DNA of 64,000 nucleotides from Drosophila pseudoobscura (taxonomy: Eukaryota; Arthropoda; Insecta; Diptera; Drosophilidae): the NCBI RefSeq assembly GCF_009870125.1, contig NC_046683.1, positions 15,943,001-16,007,000 on the forward strand, in the 5' to 3' direction. A program made the position numbers and the translations under genes. Shown here one piece after another: positions 48,433 to 61,187 of the stretch. Below the pieces are notes generated by a model that was given only the letters and a program-made list of their open reading frames with translations, did not search any database and had not been told where the DNA came from. Position 1 is the first letter of the stretch, and each line of letters begins with the position of its first letter.

Positions 48433-50297
48433 GTAATTTCCATAGTGGCACAAAGCAGAGAGGATGTGTCCTTGGACCAGGTATTTCCTGGCCAAGCTTG
48501 AAATGATTGGCAATGCATTATCTTACAGAGCTAATCATCTGTAGAGGGAATGGCGACCTCTGCTCCGGCCACAGAGCAAGTTTGATTTCTCAAAGGTAGA
48601 ATTGAAGATTCGTGATTTGTTAGATACAAGTTTTGGGGAAATGTCATTCAGTGCCTCGTGTTTTGTATATGGTTCTATTCTATGGTACAAGTTTTGTTTT
48701 TGTTTTCACAGACGATTATTTGATAAATTCTTGTAGATAAGCCACATTTTCTTTCAGTCTCTATTAAGTCTCTCTATTATTATAAGCTTGAAAGAAAACT
48801 TTCCAAAATATAATAGAAGCCAGAAATCTATTAAAACTAATTTAATATACTTGTAAATCAATTTTTGAAATCAATTAAATACACCAGGCCTATGTTTGTA
48901 TACCCTTGAAGCCCCACCAATAATATCACCAATAAATCAGCATCTTAAGCTGACAGGCTGACAGACCTAGGTTGACCCTTCCCACGCAATATACGCCATC
49001 ATTTATGCTTCTTTACTGTGCCAGATTTTGACAAAATTTTAATGAGTTATATAAAAACATGATGGTTTGATGTTATATAATGTTCACAGAACGAAAGAGA
49101 AATACTCGTTTATTTATTCGCGCTCTAACACCAGAAGTACATGGTCTCAGAATCCTTATCCTTATCCAATTATGATACTTAGCTTGTTTCATATTTATTT
49201 TGGAAATATTATAATAAGAATTACTTTAAAGACTACACAGTACATATTAAAGGCTTTGCAAGGTACTCATTCAATTCAATCCGCCTTGGTCATTATCGGT
49301 CAGGGCGCTGTAACCCCAAACCTGATGACCCTCTCCGTAACCGTGGGATGCTGCCAAAATTCAACCATACGTTCGAGCTACAGAGCCTGGCATCTGTAAC
49401 AACTGTCTCCAACTGGCCCTAATGGATGTCATCTGGGGCTCAGCCCACTCTGAGACAGAACCTAGACAGGGGATGTGATGTTAGTACCTTCGTTCATCCC
49501 CATTACCCAATGATTCACTTAATTATATTTTTTTTAATTTTTTATTTTTTCCACTCGAATTTTTCAGTCTGTGCAAAATATGGCATTTTCTCTTAGCAAA
49601 AAATATCTTAATTCAATAAAGATGAGTTCTATGAATGGTTTATTTAATATTTGCACTCAAAATTAGTTCATGTTGCTTTTCCACTTTAAAAAATATATTT
49701 GCCACCCAGTCTGTAAGTTTATCGCCAATTTTCATGCGACCCCCCCTCAGCAAAAATTAAACCGCAAAAGGAGAATATTTGATCCAAGCAGACATATTTT
49801 ATTAAGCATGCAATTGAAAGACATTCCTGAAATGGTATTTATCGAAGTAGTTTCGAAGCCGGGGCCGAATCCGCTTGGCAACAGGCGTCGGAGAAAACTG
49901 CAAAAAATTTCTAATACGAACAAGAAACGGAGAGGTGAATTAGGGTTCATTTCCATAAGAATGTGTGGGGTCAAGAAGCGTTTGTCAAAGCGGCAAAAGT
50001 CATCTTCGGGACGGGCGAAAACATAGGCAAAAGAAACGGCACAAAGAAAGCTGCTGTCCAGCTCTGCCAAATGGCTAATAAATTGATTAAAGCCTTAGTT
50101 ATGGGCCGGGCAGAAAAGATCACAACATTTTGGGCAGGGCAAGTCTGGGTCGGGGCTGCGGACCGCGCAGAAAGTTGAAAGTTCAATGGACGCCGTCCGG
50201 GCCAGAGCCAGAGCCAGGCAGGGCCAAAGCGGCATCTTTTTGCACAGAATCGAGAATTAATTATGGAAAACCAATTTGGAAGGTGCCCGATGGCTCA

Positions 50298-50341
50298 TGG
50301 CCGGTGGCCGGTGGCCGGTGGCCGGTGGCAGGTGGCCGGTG
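50298..50341. repeat. 7-bp tandem repeat (GGCCGGT)
   Basis: Six near-perfect tandem copies of GGCCGGT, one with A replacing a C. Purely a sequence repeat. Confidence 0.85.
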
Positions 50342-51949
50342 ACCTCTTCGTTGGGGAATTTATCCGAGCATCTATCTGCATATCTGCACATGTGTAAATA
50401 TGAATATGAATTAGAATGAATGTTTACGGTTAGGCGGCTCGCTGAATTTCTTTATGAGATTCGAAATTATGTTCCAGCAACGAGCGAGCCACAGACCGAC
50501 CGACCGACCACTTGGCTGATCATTCACCCCGTTTTTGTTGGATAGAATTATTAATTTTCCGATCGGTAATGACCCCCTCCTTCCCCCTTTGTGACGAATG
50601 GAACAATGTTGTCAACGCTCTTTTGTGGGCTCCGCTTCGGTGTCGGCGATCGATGCTCTGGCGTCCACTTCAAGCACTCGCATGTTGGCCTAATACTGTC
50701 CCAAATAATTGCTGCTTCAACCGGCATGGAGCATGATTATGCAAATTCCGATAGACCAGTGTCCAATGAAGGGTCCGACGCGTAGTGCCAGGGGCCATGC
50801 CCAAGCCTCAGATCTCAGATCTACGGGGGAGGAGAGTGTTGGCAGCGCTTGACTGGCTAAATGGTCCCCTCGGGGGGTCATCGTTGGCGTGAACAAAGCT
50901 GTAAGAGAATTTCTTATACGAGTATATTCGATGCGTGTGAGTATGGCCTGATATTCCACTTCGATATTGCCCTTGTCGTACTTCCAAAAGTATTCCTCGA
51001 TTAAAGCTCTTTTGAATGATTTCAGAGCTTTTCCTACGATCTTGATGGCCATATATATCCTTTCTATAAAGCTCAAAGCTTTTCATTCTCAGAAACACTC
51101 CTGCTTTCATGTAAATAGATGGCTGATATGACACTCCACTGAAGGTAAAACTTTTCTTCATGCTATAAGAAGCTGCTGGCTATGAAAGGCAGAAACTCAG
51201 GGTTGCTGTGATCGATGCTATCAAGCAATTGCACCTACATTGAATACCTTTCAATCAAGCAATCAATCAACTAGCTAACGGCTTTAGTCTGAGCATGAAT
51301 CGCAAAATGAATCTATCTATCGGTTGCCGTTTAACAGTCCCCAGATTATCTAGATTAATTATGCATGACCTCGGCGCTGGCTTTCTTTCGTTCCAGGCCA
51401 ATATTAATTATGGAATTAATTAGGAATCTGTTCAAGAAAGAATGAGCAAAACAAGAAAAAGAATGAAAGAAATATAAATCGGTCAAAGCGCACGGGCCCC
51501 ATTAATATGCCATCGTTATGGGTTATTTTTGTCTATTTGCGGCTTCTCCTCATCTTCTTCCATGCGAAGGGTCAACGCACTTGACACGACACGAAAATCT
51601 CACATCGGAATTCATTATCAAGGTTCGAAATAGCAACAACACAATGCTCCCGATTTGGCTTGAACTTTCAACTGGCAAAAAACAAAGGAAATACCTGAAA
51701 TTATGCTAATACATTTCTCTCAATCGTTCTCTCTTCTCAGATCTCTTTCGGGGCTTCGACTTGGGCTTTTTCATCTCAGGCAACAACACACGCAGAAAAA
51801 AAACATAAAAAAAATTTATTTCTTTAGTTTTGTTGTTTTTGTTTTGAAGTTTCACGTGGATTGAAAATCGCTTTTTTGGTTGATTATTTTTGTTCATTAT
51901 TCATTTCTTCATTCATTCTTCGGTCTTTTCGTTTCTCGTAACTCTAAAA

Positions 51950-54731
51950 TTATTCGGAGACCTTATCGGATGCAGTATTTTCCTGTTCCTCCTTTGGGAG
52001 CTGCTCTTCAATCTTCTGCACTATTTGTTCTTCCTTTGGAGGTTGTTCTTGCTCCTTCTTTGGAGGCTGGTCTTGCTCCTTGGTTGGCTCCTCCTTGGCA
52101 GCATCCTTGGTCGGCTCCTCCTTGGTCGGCTCCTCCTTGGTCGGCTCCTCCTTGGTCGGCTCCTCCTTGGTCGGCTCCTTCTTGGTCGGCTCCTCCTTGG
52201 TCGGCTCCTCCTTGGTCGGCTCCTCCTTTATTGGCTCCTCCTTGATCTGCTCCTCCTTGGCAGGCTGCTCTTTGGCAGCCTGATCCTCCATCAGCTTCTC
52301 TTCGGTCTGGGGTTCTAGAGATCGTCCGCTCTTGCGCAGGGCAAAACGACGGTTCTGGTGGAGGAGATCGAAGTAGGGATGGAAGTCACCGTAGGACACA
52401 TAGCGGGCATCTCCGTAGGCGGGCTGAACATGACGCGACAGTCCCGGCTCATCGTCATCGCCGACGAGGATGAATTCCTGATCCTGGTTGGCCTGGGGCA
52501 CCTCAGTGGAGACGGCTATCGGCATCGGTATCATCTCCTTCTCTTTCATTTCGCTGGGCTGGTCCATCGGCTGCATCTCGCTGGCCATGGCCTCGACGGC
52601 GGGAGCCTTCTCAACGATTGTGCCTGGACGGATCCGGGTGGGCAGGAGAGCGGCTCCAGAGCCGCCTGCTTTCACGGGCTTGGCGGCAATGAGAACGGGC
52701 TGGGCGGAGTTGGGCTTGTTGGTCGAGTCGGTGCGGGAGGGCGGGATCTGGGGTGGCTGGAAGATGTCCATCAGCGAGGCTTCGGCCAGCAGGGGCACCG
52801 CCGAGGCCGTCAGCTGGGGACGCTTCTTCTTCTTCTGCTGCTGCTGTTGGGTGGCGGATCCTGATCCACGCACCGGGTTGATGGCGCTCTGGGGAATGTT
52901 AAGGATCAGGGGCTGGGCCTGGATGCCCTCGGCCAGAGAGACCATCGACTGCTGCTCGGGCGGAGACAGACCAAGCTGACTCCAGGGGATGGTGATGTAC
53001 TGCGTGGGTCGTCCCTGCCGACGAATGGGCACGGTGAGCGGGGGCTGGGGGTAGGGTCCTACGGGGTGGCGCTGCTGCTTCTTGGACTGGCTGGGCACGT
53101 AGGCGTAGGGGTAGGCGGGGCCGAGGTTCAGCAGTTCGGGAGCCACATAAAGGGTCTGTCCGTTGCGATTGACGAGGAGTGTGGTCTGCTGGGGACGACG
53201 CGCCTTCAGAGAGCTGGAGGATCCGGATCCCGACTGGGAGGTGCGGCGGATATTGGTACCCAGCTCGGCAGGGCTCTGGCCACGGGTGAACTGCCGGATC
53301 TGGCTGATCAGGCTCTGCTGGCCGCGCTGGATGAAGTTGGGCTGGTTCTGAGAGCGACGCGTTCCCGACTGCCCGAAGAAGGTCGGCTCTGGCGCCTGAG
53401 CCGCAAACTGCTCATCGCTATCATCGTCCACGCTCTCGTTCTCTTCCTCGTCATCATCATCCTCGACATCCTCATCGTCATCGTCGTCCTGGTGCTGCTG
53501 GGGCTTGTTTTGGGTCACCTGTTGGCGACGCTTTGTTGGGGCAGGAGCCACTGCCTCCTGCTGGGTGGTGACCTTCTTGCGCTGGGAGCTGGACTGCTGG
53601 GCCTGCTGCTTGCGGCGCGGCTTCTGCTGGGGGCGGGGCTTCTGCTGCTGCTGCTCCACGGACTGCTCGTCATCGTCCTCGAATTGCTCCAGGGACTGCT
53701 CGTCGTTCAGAGCCAGATCATCGGCCTCCTCGTCATCGAATTCCTCGTCGAAGCGGTTGCCCTGGAAATAGTCATCCTCGTCGTAGTAGTCATCATCCTC
53801 GAAGGAGTCGTCCAACCGATTGTTGTTGCTGTTGTTGGGGCGATCGTTGAAGCGATTGGGACGCTGGCGACGACGATTGCCGTTGCCATTGCCATTGCCA
53901 TTGCCGTTTCCGTTGCGGTTGCTGTTACCCTGCGCTGGACGCTGTCCCCTCTGCGGGCGCTGCTGGACTCGGACCACAATATCCGGACGCTGCGTCGTCG
54001 TAGAGCTGGTGGTGCTAGTCGTGGTAGTGGACTCCCTCACGGGTGTGTCGACAAGACCAGGAAGCTGCTGGCCGGCGGCGGCCAGGCGATCGTTGAACCA
54101 GCCGGACACGGAGCCAGCCAGCGTTGAGAAGGAGGAGCCCAGGCCTTGGGCGGGATTCATGCCGAACAGCCAAGTGCCCGGCGAGGCGGGGGTGGGGCTG
54201 GAGCCGCCATTTGCCTGTTTACCTTGGAGCTCGTCGAGAGCCGCCTGGCGGGGCTTGAAGGCGATCAGTGGGTGGATGATGAAATCGGCCACGGTGTGGG
54301 GCTGAGGGTCGGCTTTCTCCTCGGCCTTGGGCTGCTCCATGGCCTCCATAACCACTGGTGGCTTCTCCGTGGGGCTCTTTGGAGCCATGGGGGCATCCTC
54401 TACACCATCCAAATTCACATTTTCGTAATCACAGCAAAAAAATATTCGAAAGAAAAAACATTCACAAAGTTGTTTGGCACATGAAAAAAATTGGAAGAAA
54501 AAAGCGCAAGGCAAAAAATTAGTGGTTTTTTTTTGGGATCTGAAAGCGGCTCTAAGGCCGGGCATTGCATTGCCTACCAATTAGGGCCATATCCGCTATG
54601 GGGGACTCGGTGGACTGCTCCACCATCACGGGCGACTCGGTGACGGCCTGAACCGGAACCGGAGCCTGGGGCTGGGCCTGGGACATAGCCAGGGCCAGGG
54701 CCAGGCACAGGCACAGCACGATTTTGGCCAT
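51950..54731 (-). CDS. large secreted disordered protein with KEEPT repeats
   Basis: Exon 1 is 54731-54578 (51 codons plus one base) and exon 2 is 54399-51950; the 178-bp intron is GTAGGC...GTGTAG. The product is about 867 aa. The signal peptide is about 1-19 (MAKIVLCLCLALALA). It is followed by Pro/Val/Glu-rich sequence, VADFIIHPLIAFKPRQAALDELQ, a Thr/Ser run, an Asn/Gly-Arg stretch, Asp/Glu blocks and Gln/Lys-rich runs. A less repetitive middle contains YVAPELL, YPYAYVPSQ and TQYITIPWSQLGL. The C-terminus has DARYVSYGDFHPYFDLL and then about ten KEEPT pentapeptides (about residues 768-823). The acceptor is inferred from frame; its pyrimidine tract is about 20 bases away, so a few residues there are uncertain. 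A minus-strand AATAAA is at 51815-51820. Tyr/Pro-rich motifs suggest an extracellular-matrix or cuticle-like protein (inference). Confidence 0.88.
52085..52250. repeat. 15-bp coding minisatellite (KEEPT units)
   Basis: A 15-bp unit, GTCGGCTCCTCCTTG on the plus strand, is repeated about nine times with few changes. It encodes KEEPT repeats at the C-terminus of the 51950-54731 protein. Near-identity of copies suggests recent expansion and likely length variation between individuals. Confidence 0.9.
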
Positions 54732-54934
54732 GTCTCTGTCTGTGTGTCTGTCTAGCTGTCGTTGTTGTTGTTGTTATTGTTGTCGTTGCGTTTGTTCTTG
54801 TTCTTGTTCTTGCAGTCACATACACACACTCGCACACACACACACCAACACACACACACTTGATATTGAATTTGTATCTTTCGGTTCGTTCGATCGCCTC
54901 GTCGGTCGGGGTCCACAGACAGACGTATCTTTTG

Positions 54935-54977
54935 CTGAACTGTTTAAGCGTGCGCGCCGACCCGAGCTTTTTATGTG
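54935..54977 (-). promoter_or_regulatory. TATA-like box and initiator of the 51950-54731 gene
   Basis: CATAAAAAG on the minus strand (about 54975-54967) is followed about 34 bases later by GTTCAGC, with the initiator A near 54936. The leader is about 205 bases and includes a CA-rich stretch. Confidence 0.65.
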
Positions 54978-55096
54978 CCGTCTAGAATCACTTTTTGGCA
55001 AAAGAGCCAAAAAGCGCTAACAGCCAACAGCCAACAGCTGCTGGCGAGCGGCAGAGTGGGAGAGCCAAAGCTCTTGGTCTTGGACGGTTAGCCTAA

Positions 55097-55120
55097 CTCT
55101 CTCTCTCTCTCTCTCTCTCT
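55097..55120. repeat. (CT)n microsatellite
   Basis: A pure CT/GA dinucleotide run of about 12 units, a few hundred bases upstream of the 51950-54731 promoter. Confidence 0.85.
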
Positions 55121-55129
55121 GTGGGGCAG

Positions 55130-58100
55130 CTGGGGGCTGTAAATCAATTTGTCGTTTGTTGACCGCCGATCGGTGCTCGAAGACCCCCAGGTCGCAGGTC
55201 GGTCGGACCACCTTTTCAGCCTCGGATGATCATCTGGAGACATTGATTAGATTCAAGAAAGTTTCAAAGAACTAGTTCGTGGTGGGAACGTACGCATCCA
55301 TATTCATACATGTATCAAACTCGATTTCTGCATATTTTCTACTATCTTTGTTCACTTGTAATAGAGTAAGTACAGTAATCGGGGCTCTATCAAATGTATT
55401 TTAAACCAAGCCCATCGACTATTACCTCTTGTGAAGCATTCGATTAGAACCAAATTATGACAGAAAACTGGCTCGATTCTATTGAGTAAATACGGCTAAT
55501 AAGCTCCATATTCCAATATTTTTTATATTCTATATTCCACGAATTCAAACTGTATAAATAACGTGACGTAATAACGTAACCGCAATGGTAATAAATACTT
55601 TAAAAAATTCTATATTAAAGTTTTTAAGCCGAAACTAATAAAATGGTTTATTTTCAGTCGAACTTATCATAATTAATCTTGAAAAAGCCTTAAAATAGAA
55701 CTCAGGGAAGAATGGTACATATATTAAAGGAATACACACCTACGTTTCAATGAAATAATCGGTTTTTTAAGTACAAACATATTGCAATTAATATAGTTCA
55801 CACTTATTTAAACATAAATCTATTTATTTAATATATTAAATAATATTTAATCAAAAATCACTTCAAAGCTAATATTTGATTTGTAGGATATATATTAAAT
55901 CTAAATAAGAAATATATTTAATTAAAATATACAAATATATTGATATCAAATATTTTCATATTTATGCTAAAATATAAGTGAAAACACTTTCTTTTTACAT
56001 TTTCCACTCTCGGTGCAAATACATTTTTATTATTTATTATATCTAAATGAAACTTTTAAAATTTCTGGTCTATTTTCTCGAAGCTTAAAGAAATGTTTAT
56101 TATTTTTTTTAGTAAAGTTTAGTAAAATATAGTGAATATTTATTAAAAAAAAGATTTTCTTGCAAAACTTCGTTTTGTTGAACAATTGCTACCATGGAAG
56201 CTATATGAAATACCTGGTCGATTTGAACAAAGGTTTTGCGTATTCGTAAAAGAAGAATATGTGTATAAAAAAACATCATTCAAATTAAAAACTGTGAGAC
56301 TGATTTGCTATAAAAGCCCGCATATTCATGCTAATCAAGAATATAAAATACACATATACATATATATATTTTTTTATTGGGTTTAAAATGATCCCTTCTA
56401 TACGCTGCAAGCTTCTGCCCAATTTTCATAGCCTCTTCAAGGGTTTAATTATATGTAGTAAAAAAGCGACAGTAAAGGCACAATAGTACATTTTTTAACT
56501 ATTTTTATAGTCATGTTTTATTTTATTACTATTTTATAAAAGAAAGATGATTACTAATAAAAGTTTTCAACTCTCTTTTACACAGTCCACCATCTAGACA
56601 AAATCCCAGAAAACTGTGCGTTTTTTTTCGGAATCAAAAGCAATTTAATTACTTTTTTATTCCTAACGCCAGAATGAATATGCATCTATTTCTTTTCCAC
56701 GCAAAAGATACATGCAATTTTTGGCAGAGGTAAAATGAATATTGATTGTATGGGCCTCCGAGGAAGAACTTGTTGAGTCCTAATGTTTATAATTTTTACT
56801 TCCATTACTTCCAGGTATGTAACTATTGGACATCTGAGACTTGGGTTTGAGTACATAAAATCGTGGTGTTTGGTAGGTTTTTTACTATCTTGAACCTATA
56901 TACATAGGTATAGTAAAATGGAACTGCTGGTCTTCTAGAATCTAGATGAGGTTGAGCCGAAAAGTATATCATTTTTCACACATCTGAGCTCTGTCCGTCG
57001 GTTCGGAACTAGTTCCTGCGAATTTCCCAGCGTGTCTCACGCAGAGAGAAAGAGATAATTATAGTGCATTTGCAGCGATTTCTATTTTCTTCAAGTGGAA
57101 CATTGTGCCAATTCCGGGAACACATTTTTTAGACATGCTCCAAAATAGAACTTTCCCTAGTAACTTTCTAATAGATAGACCCCGGAGGTGAGTTGAAATT
57201 AAATAAGATGAGATGAGATGACCTCGGCATGTCGCAGGGTAGCTTTCTTCGTAAGGGCCTTTCCCCCCCGTACAGACCCACTATGGGCCCATTCTCACAC
57301 ACGGGACCTAATGAGTATTTATGTATTTTTTATGCATTTCCATTAGCATGAAATAACTTGGGCCACGTTCACCGCAGATTTTTTGTTGGCTTCTTTTTCG
57401 CGCTTACCGCCTTCGCCTCCGCCTTCGAGCTAATGAATACATTGCGTTCTTGAGCCGATGCGATGGTGATGGTGGTGGTGGTGCTGCTGATGTTCCCTTC
57501 TGCTTCTGCTTCTACTTCTGCTCTTTGAATAATTTGGATATTAAAACATTTGTTTATGTCGCCCATAATGGGCCGCAAATATGTTGGACCGAAGCTGGAC
57601 CTGGACCACGTAGCCGCGATGGATGCGGCCGAGTTTTGAGGCCTCGCGCCCTGGGAGTTACATCGGGAACGGTAGCTTTGGGAAATTTAAATAATTGACG
57701 CAAACATAACATAAATTAGATTAGTCAACAGAGAGAGATAGAAAGAGGGGGAAAAAATAGTAGAAAACATAAATTAATCACAACCCCCCGGAGGCCGCCA
57801 ACGCTCGATGGGCAGACGAAGGAAGTCAGTGAAAGCGGCCCATGGGATACATAGATGCCCTGAATGACATCGGATTTGGTTGGGGCTATCTATATATAAA
57901 TATAAATATTTATTTATATATATATATAAATTTATAAATAAATATTAAATTTTTATAGTGAAAGCTCAGCTTCAGCTTTGGCATGAAATATACGAAGCAG
58001 AGATACTTTTCCAGATCGATCCAAGGAAGGATATCGAAGGATAATCATCCCATTTTAATAAAATATTGCCAAGCCACTAAGAAAAATATGAAACTACAAC

Positions 58101-60090
58101 TCTTTGAGTCAAAAGTACAAATTATAATCTCACAAATTCTGTCCGGCCGCCCCTATCTAGTCTTTCTAAAGGATGCTCTGTTGAGCACTATGGCAAAAAA
58201 TACCCTTATTTTTTGGATAAATCAAATTTTATTGTTTTTCAGATTCTTAGAATTGGATTTTGTTCTGAATTGAAAATATTTCAAAACTCCTAAATAGTAT
58301 ATTAACACATTATTAGGGATCTACCCTGCATATTTTTATTAACGGTCAAATTCAACAAATTTAGTGTGGAAATCTTTCCACAGCAAGCAAATTTAATAAA
58401 TGAAAGGCTTTCAACTGCAAAGGGGTTTAAAATAAATTTTCAGTAATTGTGTTTTATTCTCAAAAAATGTTCTCTTTGTTTTTTATGTGCTCTCTCTTAA
58501 AGAATAATTTGATGTAGTTGCAAATAGTTATATTCTAAAAGTAACAAAACTTTTGAATATGATCCTATCAGTCCTACCCAAAGCAATTAAATCGAATTTG
58601 AAGGACAGATATAAGGAAATCAGCTATAATGACATAACAGCATCCGGTGTTTAATAATTAAAATTAAAAGTTATATTTAAAACATAAGCAAATTTAAAAT
58701 TTAACTTTATTTTAACGGATATTCGTGCAAGTTTTCAAGTCGCTACCCTTAAAATTAGCATCAATACAAAAAATATCAGTGTATTTTTTTTAATAGTGCA
58801 CAGGCTGAACAAAATTACTTTCAAAGTTGTAATTTTCTTTGATATCATACATAACAGGCTCAACAACTGGGCTCCTTTTCATGGGGTATTGTAATTCCTA
58901 ATTGGATGGTTTTTTTCTATTAACAAATTAATTTAAATTATTTAATTATATATAACAGAGTTTTTGTGTAATTTTTGTAACATTTTAAAGCTACCAAAGT
59001 ACTACCACTAAAGTTTACGTATTATGATTGAGACTGTACTGAATGCACAGCAAAGACCATCTTAGGGTTAAAGAAATCGAACCATTTCCCGTATATTCAG
59101 TGGAGCCAAGCTCAATAGATAGAAAGAAAGGCGAAGAAAAGAATATCTTTCCATTGATTTGATCCAATTGATTGATTTAAATACCCGTTGTCTGTTTGTG
59201 GCCACTAATGGGATGCGATGTGGATGTAGTTCGAATTGGGAACACATGCTGTCTCCGAATGGTTTTTGGCCCAAATGCTGGGCTGACCATATTAGGAACA
59301 AGTTTCTTTTGAACTTTGACACTGCTCGGAAGAGAGATGGAGAGAAAAAGGGCCTCGCCCTCCGTGGACAGTGACAAATGTGTTCCACAAGGCCCACCCA
59401 TTATGGATGCTCGCCGCTTGACTTATTGAAAATCTCACTTTTGACCTCAAAATTGGCTCAAGAATCGGACACATTTTTTGGAACGGGGGGGAACTTTTAC
59501 GACAGAGCAACGTCACCGACGACCCAAAATGCAAATTTCGATTTTAGATTTGGCCAAATGCTCTCTCTCTCCCTCTCTCTCTCTCTTTCTCTCTGCCGAC
59601 TGGCGGGCAGGGCCAAATTAACCCAAAGCTGGCCTAAGATGCGGGGGGCGTTTGAGGTTTACTGCATCTGAAATCGAATTGGGAATTGGAATCGGAATCG
59701 GAGTCAGCCATAAAATCGGAAAAAGAACAGTCTCCGAGCCCGAGTCTGAGTCGGTCAACGACTCGGCTACATGTGTGCAGCGAGCGGTCTGGGGTCCAGG
59801 GGTGATGGCGGGGCGGGGGGTTTCTAGTTTTTTCTGGAGATACGGGGATTCGAATATACATAAATCAAGTGACTAGTCTGGTACATTTGCATACTTTAAT
59901 AATTTGCCAATCGGCGTGCAGACGTCTTTGGCTGTGGCTTTGGCTCTGGTTCTGGCTGGGCCATTCTTCTTTCGCCCCTTTCCAATAGAATTTCGCATCG
60001 TTATGTTTTCGGTTGCTAATGTCTTTTGTTTCCACTCGTTATACGAGCGATTTTTATGTGTCTCTCTGGCTTCGAGGCAGGCGAACGTTC
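55130..60090. other. intergenic region, AT-rich
   Basis: Five kilobases with no supported gene on either strand. An A/T island at 55740-56030 resembles the MITE-like elements in composition, but convincing terminal repeats were not found. A TA-rich run is at 57890-57960, and a CT-rich run at about 59560-59602. Confidence 0.5.
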
Positions 60091-60097
60091 CTCCCAA

Positions 60098-60104
60098 TAT
60101 AAAA
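60098..60104 (+). promoter_or_regulatory. TATA box of the 60222-61187 gene
   Basis: TATAAAA at 60098-60104 lies about 120 bases before the start codon, so transcription would begin near 60130. The leader contains a short (CAG)n run. Confidence 0.65.
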
Positions 60105-60221
60105 TGTCTTTGCTGGGGCACTTGTTGAACCATTTAATAGAGCCGCTCGTCCAGCGACACACCAAGAAGACACACCTGACTTGGTCCAAACAGCAGCAGC
60201 AGCAGCAACATCCACATCATA

Positions 60222-61187
60222 ATGGCAATTAAGTTGGTCGCCCTTTTGGCCATTGGCCTGGCTCTGTTAGCCATCAGCGAAGGTATGTCTAAGAGGAGTC
60301 AAAGTAAGGATCTCTGCGATCGTAGAGATCGTAGAATGCATTCCCTGGCAGCCTTCTTAAGGATATACTCGTATCTTTAAAGATTGATAATCCAGCTTCA
60401 TCTCCAACTTTCAGCTCGTCATGTTCCCGGCCATCGCTACCATCATCGGCAGCAATTTGAGCAGCGGGCCCTGATCTCGAAACCTCATGCTGGTCCCCAG
60501 GGCCGCGTTTTCCCCGGCGCTGTGGCCATTAAGAAGCTGGTGCTGCTGAAGTTCAAGAAGATCGTGCCCATCTCCTTGATCCTACTCAAGTCGACTAACG
60601 AGAACGAGGCCGAGCTGGTGCCCGTCTACCCCACCGACCAGATCCCCGAGAACGTTCAGTTCATTCCCACGCCCAATGGCATCTCCGGCCACAAGGACGT
60701 CCAGGCCATAGCCATTCCCAGCGAGCTGCACGATCAACTGCAGATCAACGGCCTGACCAACCTCGAGAACATCGAGGCCCTGCTCCAGAGCAGCTCCATC
60801 TCGTCCGCGGACGCCGAGGAAGAGTCCGCTGCCGTAGGCAACAGCATTGCCGTCGCCCAGCCTGAGGATCTGGTGCTCGATCAGCCCGAGAACGATGAGG
60901 ATCAGGTGCTCGATGGTGCAGCAGCTGCCCCAGCGGCAGTCACCCCAGTGGCAGTCTCAGCCGCCGCTCCTGGCCTGCGTCGCCTCTCCGCCGATGAGCT
61001 GTTACGCTCTGGTGTCCGCAACTCGGCCCACCTTCAGCAGACCAGCGTAGAGGAGATCCCCCTGCTGCTGTACTCCGCCAACGATGGCGGATCCTCTAGC
61101 TCCAGCTCTTCCTCCCCGGGCCAGGGACGCCGCTATGTGGCCGCCACTCCAGCGCGTCGTCGCCAGCAGCAGCAGTTCTACAACTAA
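60222..61187 (+). CDS. secreted protein of unknown function
   Basis: Exon 1 is 60222-60282 (20 codons plus one base) and exon 2 is 60415-61187; the 132-bp intron (GTATGT...TTTCAG) is in phase 1 and rebuilds an Ala. The product is 277 aa. The signal peptide is about 1-20. A His/Arg-rich segment (RHVPGHRYHHRQ) follows, then a hydrophobic-basic stretch (KKLVLLKFKKIVPISLILL) and PVYPTDQIPENVQFIPTP. Further on come an acidic region (QPENDEDQVLD), an Ala/Pro stretch, LRRLSADELLRSG, poly-Ser and a terminal RRRQQQQFYN. The exon layout matches the minus-strand family (short signal exon, phase-1 intron, Ala), although its tail is only briefly basic. Not recognised. It is the only plus-strand member of this secreted group. 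Confidence 0.9.

Larger units (their letters stand above)
47510..51810. other. intergenic region
   Basis: More than 4 kb without a supported gene. It holds two short minisatellites (48398-48432 and 50298-50341) and AT-rich spacers. A 118-codon plus-strand frame at 49670-50026 is Lys/Arg-rich but has no recognisable features and is not called. Confidence 0.5.

Noticed and set aside
53066-54127. 353-codon plus-strand open frame rich in Leu and Val
   Set aside because: It is the exact antisense of the acidic/Gln-rich part of the 51950-54731 gene; GAT/GAG/CAG codons read as Ile/Leu/Val on the other strand.
55740-56030. AT-rich island considered as a fourth MITE-like copy
   Set aside because: Only composition matches; the ends do not align convincingly with the GTACAC-CAGAGAAA terminus.
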